A stretch of DNA of 64,000 nt from an uncultured Dokdonia sp. (GTDB taxonomy: Bacteria > Bacteroidota > Bacteroidia > Flavobacteriales > Flavobacteriaceae). Location: assembly GCF_947492535.1 (NCBI RefSeq), contig NZ_CANLNH010000011.1:62001-126000 (forward strand), read 5' to 3'. Both the position numbers and the translations under genes were made by a program. Below are positions 36,937 to 44,859 of this stretch, piece after piece (positions within the stretch are counted from its first letter, which is position 1; each line of letters begins with the position of its first letter). The notes under the pieces are model-generated. The model saw only the letters and a program-made list of their open reading frames with translations. It was not told the DNA's origin and did no database searches.

Positions 36937-37105
36937 GTCAGGTAATTTTAAGCTTGTATTGAACGTCTAAAGTTAGAAAATAATTTTTCAGAACATATTT
37001 CTAAAAGTAAATTATTTTACGGCAGCCCTACAAGGCCTTTATATCAAACTGAATTTTAGTTTTGAGGTAAGCCTCAAAGTATTAACCCTTTTGGCGGTGC
37101 AAATA
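36937..37105. other. intergenic region with a hairpin, possible small RNA
   Basis: Between the GNAT gene and the next terminator there is no gene I can support. A hairpin TTTGAGG/CCTCAAA is at about 37062-37079, and the stretch from about 37018 is richer in G+C than its surroundings. With the terminator at 37106-37135 it could be a small plus-strand RNA, but I see no clear promoter. Confidence 0.2.
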
Positions 37106-37135
37106 AAAAAGGCACTGTTGTAACAATGCCTTTTT
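37106..37135. terminator. bidirectional terminator
   Basis: AAAAAGGCA and TGCCTTTTT arms with flanking A/T tracts. It lies 54 bases after the stop of the minus-strand small gene at 37189. Confidence 0.8.
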
Positions 37136-37188
37136 CATAAAGGGGGACTATAGTAATAACTATAGGTATATATAAGAAGGGTAAAATG

Positions 37189-37377
37189 CTAATTCAAATC
37201 AACAAATAAGTGATCCCAAAAATCAGATACTTCATTGGTCTCTTGAGAACTTTCTATAGAATTTACAATAGAAAGCATTTGTAAATTTGTAATATATTTT
37301 TGAACATCAAAATCTAATAGTGCAGTCATTTCTTCAAAATGTACGTCCATTTGATTTCTTAAGATTGTATTTTCCAT
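37189..37377 (-). CDS. small hypothetical protein
   Basis: The product is 62 residues from the ATG at 37377 (MENTILRNQMDVHFEEMTAL); an ATG at 37401 would add eight residues. It is acidic, helical, with no signal peptide or membrane segment and ends DFWDHLFVDLN. The frame is followed by a good terminator, which supports a real gene. No family recognised. Confidence 0.45.
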   Translation of the reverse strand: MENTILRNQMDVHFEEMTALLDFDVQKYITNLQMLSIVNSIESSQETNEVSDFWDHLFVDLN

Positions 37378-37610
37378 GATCAAATTCTTTATGGTTAACA
37401 CAATTTTAGACGCCTATTCTTCATGCACTTACAAATTAAGCCATTAAAAAAGACACTATACATACATTTTTCTACTCCATATCTTTAAAATTGACAGTAA
37501 AATAAGGTTATTCCATTGGGTATTAATTTTATGTTAAAAAGCATAACACCTTCAATATTGCTCTTAAAATATTCAAATTTGAGGTATTTTTAACCTATCA
37601 ATTGTATGCT

Positions 37611-38753
37611 ATGAAACATCAAAAACATCTCTTTTCACTTCCTGAAGATATTACCTATATCAATGGTGCCTATATGTCTCCACAACTTAAAAGCGTTGCG
37701 GAAATAGGATTAGAAAGTGTTTTAAGAAAAAATAATCCCACGGCTATTTCACAAGCTGACTTCTTTACCCATCGAACTATTGTAAAACAACGTTTTGCAT
37801 CACTTATCGATGCTCCAGACCCTCAAAACTGTGCTATTATTCCTTCGGTATCTTATGGTATTGCAACCGTTGCAAAAAACATAGTATTACAACAAGGAGA
37901 TGAGATTTTAGTAATAGATGAGCAATTTCCAAGTAATGTATACGCTTGGCGCGAAAAAGCAAATCGTACGGGTGCACAAATACGTGTAGTCACTCCTCCT
38001 AACACGTTTGAAGATCGTGGAAAACGTTGGAATGAATATATTCTTGAAGCAATTACTTCCACTACAAAAGTAGTAGCGATGGGGCATATTCATTGGGCAG
38101 ATGGCACCTTATTTGACCTAGTTACTATACGTAAGCGAGCACACGAAGTAGGCGCAAAGTTAATTATAGACGGCACACAAAGTATAGGTGCACTTCCATT
38201 CTCCGTAAAAGAAATACAACCAGATGCATTGATTGTAGGTGGTTATAAATGGCTACTAGGTCCGTATTCCATAGGTATGGCTTATTATGCAGATACCTTT
38301 AATGACGGAGAACCACTGGAATACAATTGGATGAATAGAAAAAATAGTGAAGATTTTAGTCAGCTTATTAATTATCAAGATGAGTATCAGCCTAAAGCCG
38401 ATCGTTTTTGCGTGGGAGAATCTAGTAATTTTATCCTTGTTCCGATGCAAATTAGAGCTATTGAGCAATTATTAGATTGGGGGATCCAACATATTCAAGA
38501 CTATTGTGAAGCTATTTCTTCAAAGGCAATCGAACAATTACAAGCCAAAGGATGCTTTATAGAAGAAGCCGAGTATCGATCGAAACATTTATTTGGTGTG
38601 TACTTACCAGATCATATCAAAATGGATGCTGTTAAAGACCGCTTTCGCGAAAGCGGAATCTCAGTAGGCATACGCGGAGAAGCGATTAGAGTCGCTCCAC
38701 ATGTATATAATACTGCTGAAGACTTTGAGAAATTTGTAGCTTGTTTTTACTAA
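37611..38753 (+). CDS. class V aminotransferase-fold PLP enzyme
   Basis: The start at 37611 is preferred to 37602 (three extra residues). The product is 380 residues. It begins HLFSLPEDITYINGAYMSPQ, as in kynureninase/cysteine-desulfurase-like proteins; the PLP pocket includes VAMGHIHWADGTLFDL and IIDGTQSIGALPF, and the Schiff-base lysine is Lys213 in VGGYKWLLGPYSIG. The reaction is not clear: selenocysteine lyase-, isopenicillin epimerase- and kynureninase-like members share this layout. The palindrome at 38640 encodes RFRES (344-348). Confidence 0.9.
   Translation: MKHQKHLFSLPEDITYINGAYMSPQLKSVAEIGLESVLRKNNPTAISQADFFTHRTIVKQRFASLIDAPDPQNCAIIPSVSYGIATVAKNIVLQQGDEILVIDEQFPSNVYAWREKANRTGAQIRVVTPPNTFEDRGKRWNEYILEAITSTTKVVAMGHIHWADGTLFDLVTIRKRAHEVGAKLIIDGTQSIGALPFSVKEIQPDALIVGGYKWLLGPYSIGMAYYADTFNDGEPLEYNWMNRKNSEDFSQLINYQDEYQPKADRFCVGESSNFILVPMQIRAIEQLLDWGIQHIQDYCEAISSKAIEQLQAKGCFIEEAEYRSKHLFGVYLPDHIKMDAVKDRFRESGISVGIRGEAIRVAPHVYNTAEDFEKFVACFY
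38639..38656. repeat. CGCTTTCGCGAAAGCG palindrome, in CDS
   Basis: Core 38640-38655 extended by one matched C/G pair. It is read as RFRES then Gly in the aminotransferase. Confidence 0.95.
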
Positions 38754-38792
38754 AAGAGGTTGTCTAAAAAGTGTTTTTAGACAACCTCTTTT
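38752..38792. terminator. bidirectional terminator with 19-bp stem
   Basis: Perfect 19-base arms (AAAAGAGGTTGTCTAAAAA and its complement) around GTG. It separates the aminotransferase gene from the convergent peptide gene. Confidence 0.92.
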
Positions 38793-38813
38793 ATTTCTTA
38801 GAAATAATTGAAA

Positions 38814-38987
38814 TCAGTAAGCGCAATATCCGCCTCCAAGGCACCACCCACTTCGACCATTACAAGAACAAGGAGAAAGCAAAGGACCTGAACATCTACA
38901 CGAAGCTGAAAATCCTCCGTTAACTTCTTTTTGAGAAGCTACTTCTAGTTTTTTTACTCCCTTTAATTTTGAAATTTTTTTTAACAT
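38814..38987 (-). CDS. double-glycine-leader peptide precursor with six-Cys core, orphan
   Basis: The ATG at 38987 opens a 57-codon frame. The leader is MLKKISKLKGVKKLEVASQK followed by EVNGG, the double-glycine type recognised in Bacteroidota bacteriocin and natural-product precursors. The core has 32 residues with six cysteines: CRCSG, PCSCNG, WCLGGGYCAY. No maturase, radical-SAM enzyme, lanthipeptide synthase or C39 transporter lies within the window, so export and processing must come from elsewhere. A terminator follows the stop. It resembles the other orphan at 6882-7091 in leader and Cys count, but the core differs. Confidence 0.75.
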   Translation of the reverse strand: MLKKISKLKGVKKLEVASQKEVNGGFSASCRCSGPLLSPCSCNGRSGWCLGGGYCAY

Positions 38988-39203
38988 AACATGATAATTT
39001 TATAACATCATGAATAAGTCACAAAAGAATACAATTCTCTTACGCATATACATTGATAGTTTAGGTTAATATTGTTTTAAATTTACTTCGTAAATATCTG
39101 ATTAGTAGTAATTTCCGATAATAATTTACGTTTTTAATTTATTTTTACATCATTCTTATAAACGTTACATCATTGGCCTACATAAAATCAGTAGATCAAA
39201 TAA

Positions 39204-39234
39204 TTTTAATGGTCTGGGCAATACCCTACCTTTG
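39204..39234 (+). promoter_or_regulatory. promoter of the decarboxylase gene
   Basis: TTTT (39204-39207) as a -33 element, 19-base spacer, TACCTTTG (39227-39234) as a full -7 match. The ATG is 22 bases downstream. The rest of the 269-base gap to the peptide gene holds nothing else I recognise. Confidence 0.7.
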
Positions 39235-39256
39235 CAGCCTATCTAAATAGACTGAG

Positions 39257-40669
39257 ATGAACAAAGACACTTTAGAACTTTCTAAAGAAGAAATGAAAGC
39301 CTACGGATATAGCGTTGTAGATGCTGTTGTAGCCCATTATGACACTCTTAATGACAAAAGTCCTATCGCTACAGGAAGTCGTAAAGAGATGGATAACTTA
39401 TTCTTAGAAGAGGCTCCAGAAAAATCTTCAGACCCAAAAGAAGTATTAGACTTTGTCATTGAAAAAGTGATGGATAAAGGGGCTATTGCAGCACACCCTA
39501 AATTCTTTTCATTTGTTCCAGGGCCTAGCAATTACATCAGTGCCATGGCAGATACGTTGGCTACAGGGTATAATGTATTCTCAGGAGGATGGTCACAATC
39601 TCCACCAGCGGCAGAGCTTGAAATTGTTACTATAAGTTGGCTCCTCAAAATATTTGGATTACCTCTTAAAAAAGGAGGTGGAATTTTTACCAGTGGCGGT
39701 TCTATGGCTAATCTTACAGCTATTGTTACTGCAAGACGTGTGATGTGTGGGGATGATTTTTCAAAGGCGATTATTTATCTATCAGATCAAGCACATTCTA
39801 GTAATATAAAAGCCATTAGAACCATTGGATTTAGAAAAGAACAAATACGCTTAATCCCAACCGATTCTGAGTTTAAATTCTCTACCATAAAACTGAAGAA
39901 TGCCATTGCAAAAGATCGCCTAGAAGGACTGCATCCGTTTTGCGTTATTGGAACTGCTGGAACTACCAATACAGGAACTGTAGATCCACTTAAAGAAATA
40001 GCTGCCATTTGTAAAGAAGAAAAGCTTTGGTTTCATATTGACGGAGCCTATGGAGGTGCTGCTATTTTAGATAAGAAAGGCAAAGAACTCTTAAAAGGGA
40101 TTTCTAAAGCAGACTCTATCACAGTAGATCCTCATAAATGGTTTTTCCAACCCTATGAAATGGGATGTTTATTGATACGTAATCATAAGTATCTCAAAAG
40201 CACGTTTGTAGAAAAACCAGAATACCTTAGAGATATAGAAGGCAATGAATCTGAAATTAACTTCTATGACCATGGGGTACAACTTACGCGCCGTTTTAGA
40301 GCATTAAAGTTTTATATGTCACTGAAGACATTTGGACTAAAAGCATTCAGAAAAGCCATTTCATATAACATAGCCCTTGCCGAGAAAACAGAGAAGCTAC
40401 TCCGTAAAAGTTCGCAATGGGAAATTGTTTCTCCAGCAACTTTAGCAATTATTAACTTCAGGTACAATCCTATTGGAAATAGTTATTCTGAAAAAGAATT
40501 AGATGCTTTAAATCAAAAGATTTCAGAAAGTGTTCTTGCTTCCAAAGAAGCTTTTCTAGTAACTACGGTTTTAAACGGGCAAGTGGTACTCAGGATGTGT
40601 TTGATTAATCCTCGTACAACATTTCAAGATGTAAAAGATACCATTGCGCTTTGTGAGCAATATGCATAA
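39257..40669 (+). CDS. PLP-dependent group II amino-acid decarboxylase
   Basis: The product is 470 residues, in the aromatic-L-amino-acid/glutamate decarboxylase family. Motifs: HPKFFSFVPGPSNYISAMAD, FTSGGSMANLTAIVTARR (PLP phosphate region), WFHIDGAYGGAAIL (PLP-ring Asp) and VDPHKWFFQPYEMGCLL with Schiff-base Lys294. It would form an amine and CO2; tyrosine, DOPA, tryptophan or other substrates cannot be told apart here. Complete, normal length. Confidence 0.93.
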   Translation: MNKDTLELSKEEMKAYGYSVVDAVVAHYDTLNDKSPIATGSRKEMDNLFLEEAPEKSSDPKEVLDFVIEKVMDKGAIAAHPKFFSFVPGPSNYISAMADTLATGYNVFSGGWSQSPPAAELEIVTISWLLKIFGLPLKKGGGIFTSGGSMANLTAIVTARRVMCGDDFSKAIIYLSDQAHSSNIKAIRTIGFRKEQIRLIPTDSEFKFSTIKLKNAIAKDRLEGLHPFCVIGTAGTTNTGTVDPLKEIAAICKEEKLWFHIDGAYGGAAILDKKGKELLKGISKADSITVDPHKWFFQPYEMGCLLIRNHKYLKSTFVEKPEYLRDIEGNESEINFYDHGVQLTRRFRALKFYMSLKTFGLKAFRKAISYNIALAEKTEKLLRKSSQWEIVSPATLAIINFRYNPIGNSYSEKELDALNQKISESVLASKEAFLVTTVLNGQVVLRMCLINPRTTFQDVKDTIALCEQYA

Positions 40670-40718
40670 ATTTCTTGTTGTAAATTAATTACCAACATAG
40701 GATTTATATGATGTTAGG

Positions 40719-40738
40719 TTCGCTTTCGCGAAAGCGAA
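40719..40738. repeat. CGCTTTCGCGAAAGCG palindrome, in promoter
   Basis: Core 40721-40736 extended by two matched pairs. A TATCTTTA box follows at 40754-40761, so the palindrome overlaps the expected -33 region of the TspO-like gene. Confidence 0.9.
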
Positions 40739-40780
40739 TTGTTAAAGCATACGTATCTTTATAAAAACGAATCCATTCCT

Positions 40781-41581
40781 ATGAAAAAGATATTTGCTGT
40801 TGTCAATCTACTCTCTGTTGTTCTTGTGCTATTGGTAAATGGGCTTTCACAATCGCAACGCTGGAATAATACGACCATAGGCGAAATAAGTAATAAATAT
40901 GATAATCTCTTTACACCAGCTGGATATGCCTTTGCCATTTGGGGGTTGATCTTTTTGATGCTTATGGGATATGCATTATTTCAAATACGTAGAGCATTCT
41001 TTAGTAAAAAGGAATCGTCTTTTATTGTACAAACAGGTTGGTGGTTTGCTCTTGCAAATCTGTGTAATGCTGCTTGGGTTGTAGCCTTCACCTATGAATA
41101 TGTAGGACTCTCGGTTGTTATTATGTTAGGTCTTTTACTGAGTTTATTACAGATTATTCACAAAACAAATATGGAACGATGGGATGCTCCTATTGAAGTC
41201 ATTGCTTTTGTTTGGTGGCCTATTTGTATTTATGCCGGTTGGATTGCGGTTGCTACGATTGCTAATTTCAGTGCCTATTTTGCAAGTATCGAGCTTACAG
41301 GAGGAGAATTTACGCAGATTCTGTGGACGATGATTATGATAACTATTGCCGTACTTCTCAATCTATTTATGGTTTGGTTACGTAACCTAAGAGAATTTGC
41401 TCTTGTCGCTGTTTGGGCGTTGTTTGCTATTTATATACGACATAAAGATAGTATCGAAAGCATTTCTTATTATGCGCTTTGCGGAGCGATTGTGTTACTC
41501 ATTATTATTTCACTACATGCTTTTAATAATCGAAAAACAGCACCACATATAAAGTTAAAAGAACGATTGAGTGGAAAATAA
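40781..41581 (+). CDS. TspO/MBR-like integral membrane protein
   Basis: The start at 40781 is chosen because it gives MKKIFAVVNLLSVVLVLLVN; an ATG at 40739 would begin inside the promoter. The product is 266 residues with about eight hydrophobic helices. LFTPAGYAFAIWGLIFLMLM is the hallmark of TspO-related Trp-rich sensory proteins, and Trp residues are frequent (GWWFALANLCNAAWVVAF, FVWWPICIYAGWIA). The protein is longer than classical five-helix TspO. Family members bind tetrapyrroles or lipids; the ligand here is unknown. Confidence 0.85.
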   Translation: MKKIFAVVNLLSVVLVLLVNGLSQSQRWNNTTIGEISNKYDNLFTPAGYAFAIWGLIFLMLMGYALFQIRRAFFSKKESSFIVQTGWWFALANLCNAAWVVAFTYEYVGLSVVIMLGLLLSLLQIIHKTNMERWDAPIEVIAFVWWPICIYAGWIAVATIANFSAYFASIELTGGEFTQILWTMIMITIAVLLNLFMVWLRNLREFALVAVWALFAIYIRHKDSIESISYYALCGAIVLLIIISLHAFNNRKTAPHIKLKERLSGK

Positions 41582-41588
41582 ACACCTG

Positions 41589-42287
41589 CTAATTTATAAA
41601 CTCTTTGAATCTATACGTAATACGTTTCACAAACATACTATCTTCAGATTGTAATGCTTTTTGTAATGCACTAGCGAATGCCTCCTCATCATTAAGTTCT
41701 CGAAAAATATCTAGTTTAAGCCCCGTAGTAGTATGATCAAACGTTGTAAAAACTTCTTGATGTATCGCTTCTGCAGACACAACATATTGCAGTGCTTTTT
41801 TTAACGTCTCTTCTTCTTTTTTATAGGTATAAAGAGTCTGTGCGAGTAATAATTTATAATCTGCCAGAAATCTAGCTTCAATCATTAGATCCTGTTTAAG
41901 AACTGTATCTAAAGAGGGTATCTCTTTTAATCCTATTGATTCTAATCTATCAATTTCGTTACTCGTATAATCAATAAATAGCGGTAGTACTTTATCAAAA
42001 GAAGGACTAGAAGTAAGCCCCTCTAAAAGTCCGTTCATTTGTAGTAACAAACTATATACTACGGTATTTCTATCTGGGTTTTCTGGAGATAGATTTTTGT
42101 AGTCTTGTTGTAATGTCTTAAAATAATCATATAGTACCTTCTCTTGATTTTTAGAATGAACAATACTCTGATGTTCAAATGTAGTACCACAGTAACCACA
42201 GATATAACGATTTGGTGTAGTTTCAGAAAAACCATTGCTGGCACCACAACTAGGGCAAGAAATTTTATATGTTAATGCATCACTCAT
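41589..42287 (-). CDS. zinc-ribbon protein of unknown function
   Basis: The product is 232 residues. The N-terminus has a CPSCG...YICGYCG zinc ribbon (residues about 11-34); the remainder is alpha-helical without a recognised domain (FKTLQQDYKNLSPENPDRN, DEEAFASALQKALQSEDS). It is probably cytoplasmic and might bind nucleic acid or proteins through the ribbon. It converges with the TspO-like gene, 7 bases apart. Confidence 0.82.
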   Translation of the reverse strand: MSDALTYKISCPSCGASNGFSETTPNRYICGYCGTTFEHQSIVHSKNQEKVLYDYFKTLQQDYKNLSPENPDRNTVVYSLLLQMNGLLEGLTSSPSFDKVLPLFIDYTSNEIDRLESIGLKEIPSLDTVLKQDLMIEARFLADYKLLLAQTLYTYKKEEETLKKALQYVVSAEAIHQEVFTTFDHTTTGLKLDIFRELNDEEAFASALQKALQSEDSMFVKRITYRFKEFIN

Positions 42288-42362
42288 AATGTCTACAAGA
42301 TACAGAATCGTATGAAAAATATATACGCTTTAACGCTTCGCTCTTCATTTTGGTCGTGAACT

Positions 42363-42378
42363 TGCCTACCGGCAGGCA
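42363..42378. repeat. REP-like hairpin TGCCT..CCGG..AGGCA
   Basis: Short arms TGCCT and AGGCA around a CCGG centre, extragenic. This type is frequent in Bacteroidota intergenic DNA, from memory. A broken copy of the TTTCGCGAAAGC palindrome lies 18 bases further on. Confidence 0.4.
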
Positions 42379-42410
42379 GGTATCACAAATCCTATTTCGC
42401 GAAAGCATAA

Positions 42411-42438
42411 AAAACCCAACACAAATAGGTTGGGTTTT
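42411..42438 (-). terminator. terminator after the sigma/membrane-protein operon
   Basis: AAAACCCAAC and GTTGGGTTTT form a 10-bp stem with an 8-base loop, 13 bases after the stop of the 42452 gene. Confidence 0.88.
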
Positions 42439-42451
42439 ACTCATCATTTGT

Positions 42452-43060
42452 TTATTGATCTTGATAGGTTGCTAACACATCCAAATCTGCTTCATGCTTT
42501 TTAAGTTTCTTATCATAATCTTTATAAATAGCTTTTGAAAAGAATACAATAACAATCAACATAATACCAAATACAATAGCCGAATGGCTTAATTTTTCAG
42601 GCGTTTGAAAAACATCAAAGCCTTTTCCCCATTTTAAAAAAGAAAGTCCTGCTACACATAACCAAATCGCGACAATAGACATATCATAGATAGCAGTACG
42701 CGAAGTATGTATTCTAAACTTGGCGATCTCTTTTTGTAACTGAATAAGGCTCAATTTTCCATAATCTATCTTTTTTAATACACTATGTTGAAAATAAGAA
42801 AACACCATAGCACCAGACGCCACTACAAGCATCAATATATAGGGTATAGAGTCGCTTACAAAATAGATCATACACAAGGATATAACCGCATAAACTAATG
42901 CCATATTTTTACCCGCAATCGAAACCTTTAGAAGTGTATCAAAGCCCGTTTTTGCTTTGTTAAACTCTAGCGCTTTAATCTTTTCTTCATTTACCTTTAC
43001 ACGGTGCTCTAACGCATCCATATCTTTCTTCCAAATATTTTTTATATCATCTACATTCAT
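42452..43060 (-). CDS. four-helix membrane protein, probable anti-sigma partner
   Basis: The product is 202 residues. It starts with a helical cytoplasmic part (VDDIKNIWKKDMDALEHRVK, coiled) and has four transmembrane helices (about 52-68, 72-90, 125-142, 158-176). It ends in a charged coiled tail. Its start is 5 bases after the stop of the sigma factor gene, so it is cotranscribed. Small membrane proteins in this position usually restrain the sigma factor, which is the inferred role; there is no recognised zinc-binding anti-sigma domain. Confidence 0.82.
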   Translation of the reverse strand: MNVDDIKNIWKKDMDALEHRVKVNEEKIKALEFNKAKTGFDTLLKVSIAGKNMALVYAVISLCMIYFVSDSIPYILMLVVASGAMVFSYFQHSVLKKIDYGKLSLIQLQKEIAKFRIHTSRTAIYDMSIVAIWLCVAGLSFLKWGKGFDVFQTPEKLSHSAIVFGIMLIVIVFFSKAIYKDYDKKLKKHEADLDVLATYQDQ

Positions 43061-43065
43061 ACTAT

Positions 43066-43566
43066 TTAGTTTTTAGAAGATGAAAGTTCTTGCTTCCATC
43101 TATTTTTAATACGACTTATTTTGGTCGCAACATTGGTTTTAGTAATTCCTAAGATATCTGCAATCACCTCATAGTCTTTATCTTCTAAATAAAGAAACAT
43201 TAAGGCTTTGTCAAATTCATTAAGGCCTGCCAACAACTTTCGCAACATATCTTGCTCGTAACTTCTTTCACTAGTCTCAGAAGCTGCTGTAAACTCAAGT
43301 AATCCTGTATCTAGTCGTACAGTCTTTCCTTTTGTTTTAAACGTTTTACGATAATGTGAGATCGCTACATTCATTGAGATTCTATACAACCACGTGGTTA
43401 TTGCATAGGCGTCATTATAGGTATCTAGAGATTTCCAGATCTGGATTAAAATTTCCTGCTCTAGATCCTTTTTGTCTTCATTGTCGGCACAATACATGGT
43501 GATCACTTTATATAAAATGCCTTTATGCTTTTCAATGATATCAATAAATGTTGCTTTCTTACTCAA
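43066..43566 (-). CDS. ECF-type RNA polymerase sigma factor
   Basis: The product is 166 residues. Region 2 is at about 18-80 (MYCADNEDKKDLEQEILIQI, LDTYNDAYAITTWLYRISMN) and region 4 at about 105-160 (LAGLNEFDKALMFLYLEDKD, YEVIADILGITKTNVATKIS). It is unrelated in detail to the FecI-like factor at 23789 and is paired with a membrane protein rather than FecR. The target regulon is unknown. Confidence 0.94.
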   Translation of the reverse strand: MSKKATFIDIIEKHKGILYKVITMYCADNEDKKDLEQEILIQIWKSLDTYNDAYAITTWLYRISMNVAISHYRKTFKTKGKTVRLDTGLLEFTAASETSERSYEQDMLRKLLAGLNEFDKALMFLYLEDKDYEVIADILGITKTNVATKISRIKNRWKQELSSSKN

Positions 43567-43737
43567 GCTGTTTTGATGTTGTGGTTTACTCTATTATTCG
43601 CAGTAGATTTTAAAAAATCACAAGAAGCTAAAAAAAAATGAGTTTTTTATGGAAATATTGAATTTTGATAGGGTACGCTTTCGCGAAATTTGAATCAGTT
43701 TTCTTACAAGAGAGTACTATTATAACAAATATTCATA
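43567..43737. other. intergenic region with a broken palindrome
   Basis: No gene seen. A truncated palindrome, CGCTTTCGCGAAATT, starts at 43676: the left arm is intact and the right arm is lost. Confidence 0.6.
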
Positions 43738-43797
43738 CGAGTCTTCCCTCCTAGAAAGGCGTTATGCCGAGTTTATCGAAGTAAGAGCTAGGAAGTA
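43738..43797. repeat. degenerate REP-like unit interrupted by another repeat
   Basis: GAGTCTTCCCTCCTAGAAAGG resembles the 3' half of the array unit, but the middle contains GAGTTTATCGAAGTA, a string shared with 35842-35878. It appears to be an old unit into which another short element has entered. Confidence 0.5.
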
Positions 43798-43817
43798 AAA
43801 CTAAACATCTTCAAATC

Positions 43818-43924
43818 ACACACCCCTTACTCCCCTCTTCTTAGAGGGGAAACTGTTATGGAAAACCTTCTTATATAATTTGCGATTGAGTCTTCCCTCC
43901 TAAGAAGGAGGGCTAGGGAGGTGT
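43818..43924. repeat. REP-like array unit 1 (107 bp)
   Basis: The unit runs from ACACACCCCTTACTCCCCTC to GGGCTAGGGAGGTGT and contains two hairpins: CCCCTCT/AGAGGGG near the left end and CCCTCCT/AGGAGGG near the right end. The ends are imperfect inverted repeats of each other. Confidence 0.92.
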
Positions 43925-43953
43925 TAGAAAAATTATTCTTTCAAACTCAAATC

Positions 43954-44060
43954 ACACATCCCTTACTCCCCTCTTCTTAGAGGGGAAACTGTTATGGAAA
44001 ACTTTCTTATATAGTTTGCATCTGAGTCTTCCCTCCTAAGAAGGAGGGCTAGGGAGGTGT
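43954..44060. repeat. REP-like array unit 2 (107 bp)
   Basis: Same unit, same orientation, 136 bases downstream of unit 1 (29-base spacer). It ends 5 bases from the stop codon of the DUF559 gene. Confidence 0.92.
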
Positions 44061-44065
44061 TTTCA

Positions 44066-44461
44066 TTAAGAATAATCCTCAATAGGAGGTAACCCATTTT
44101 CTTCAAATCTTACTACATAATCTTCTATAGCTCGATATACATTTTCAAAATCATTCATAATCTGATCATCAGAAAATCGAAGAACACGTATTTCTAATTC
44201 ATTAAATCGTTTTGTTTTCCTAACATCTTTTTTCCAAACCTCTTGAATCTCATGAGAGTATCCATCACATTCTATCACAAGTTGTAGTTTATTACAGAAA
44301 AAGTCTGCTATATATTCATCAATCGGTTTCTGTCTATGAAAATCATATCCATACAATTGTTTCCTTTTCAAACATTGCCACATCTTAATCTCAGATTTTG
44401 TCGCATTATTTCTCAATTGACGAGCAAATTCTGTGAGTTTTGGATTGTACTTTATGATCAT
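44066..44461 (-). CDS. single-domain DUF559 endonuclease-like protein inside the repeat array
   Basis: The product is 131 residues. It matches the DUF559 family of PD-(D/E)XK nuclease-fold proteins related to Vsr: FARQLRNNATKSEIKMWQCL at the N-terminus, then HRQKPIDEYIADFFCNKLQL and VIECDGYSHEIQEVWKKD. Likely metal and catalytic residues are Asp53, Glu64 and Asp66, with Glu24 as a conserved acid. It could nick or cut DNA. The gene lies between four full REP-like units, two on each side, 5 and 20 bases from the nearest ones. This arrangement suggests that the protein acts on or spreads the repeats; that is inference. Confidence 0.9.
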   Translation of the reverse strand: MIIKYNPKLTEFARQLRNNATKSEIKMWQCLKRKQLYGYDFHRQKPIDEYIADFFCNKLQLVIECDGYSHEIQEVWKKDVRKTKRFNELEIRVLRFSDDQIMNDFENVYRAIEDYVVRFEENGLPPIEDYS

Positions 44462-44481
44462 AGTTAAATATATACAATTTT

Positions 44482-44588
44482 ACACACCCCTTACGCCCCT
44501 CTTCTTAGAGGGGAAACTGTTATGGAAAACCTTCTTATATAATTTGCGTCTGAGTCTTCCCTCCAAAGAAGGAGGGCTAGGGAGGTGT
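44482..44588. repeat. REP-like array unit 3 (107 bp)
   Basis: Same unit and orientation as units 1 and 2, starting 20 bases upstream of the DUF559 start codon. Confidence 0.92.
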
Positions 44589-44616
44589 TAACTATAACAA
44601 TGTTATTCTTCAAATC

Positions 44617-44723
44617 ACACACCCCTTACTCCCCTCTTCCTAGAGGGGAAACCGTTATGAAAAACCTTCTTATATAGTTTGCGTCTGAGTCTTCTCTCCT
44701 AAGAAGGAGGGCTAGGGAGGTGT
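44617..44723. repeat. REP-like array unit 4 (107 bp)
   Basis: Same unit, 135 bases after unit 3. The spacer (ATTCTTCAAATC) resembles the spacers after units 1 and 4. Confidence 0.92.
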
Positions 44724-44752
44724 AAAAAAATTATTTTTTTCAAACTCAAATG

Positions 44753-44790
44753 ACACACCCCTAACCCCTCTTCCTAGATGGGAATACTCT
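44753..44790. repeat. REP-like array unit 5, truncated
   Basis: Starts as the other units (ACACACCCCTAACCCCTC), 136 bases after unit 4, but loses similarity after the first hairpin. Confidence 0.7.
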
Positions 44791-44830
44791 GATTTGAAAA
44801 AAACAGAAAACCAATCGTTAATTTTCTATA

Positions 44831-44850
44831 TACGCTTTCGCGAAAGCGTA
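44831..44850. repeat. CGCTTTCGCGAAAGCG palindrome, in promoter
   Basis: Core 44833-44848 extended by two matched pairs, overlapping the expected -33 region of the mfd promoter. Confidence 0.9.
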
Positions 44851-44859
44851 ATTACCTCT

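Noticed and set aside
36937-37188. Small RNA such as 6S, tmRNA or RNase P RNA
   Set aside because: The region is too short and lacks the conserved cores; only a hairpin and a terminator are visible.
43818-44723. Regularly spaced repeats as a CRISPR array
   Set aside because: The unit is 107 bp, spacers are similar to each other, a gene lies inside the array and no cas genes are present.
43738-44790. Classical insertion sequence
   Set aside because: There is no transposase and no clear target duplication; DUF559 is not a known transposase.
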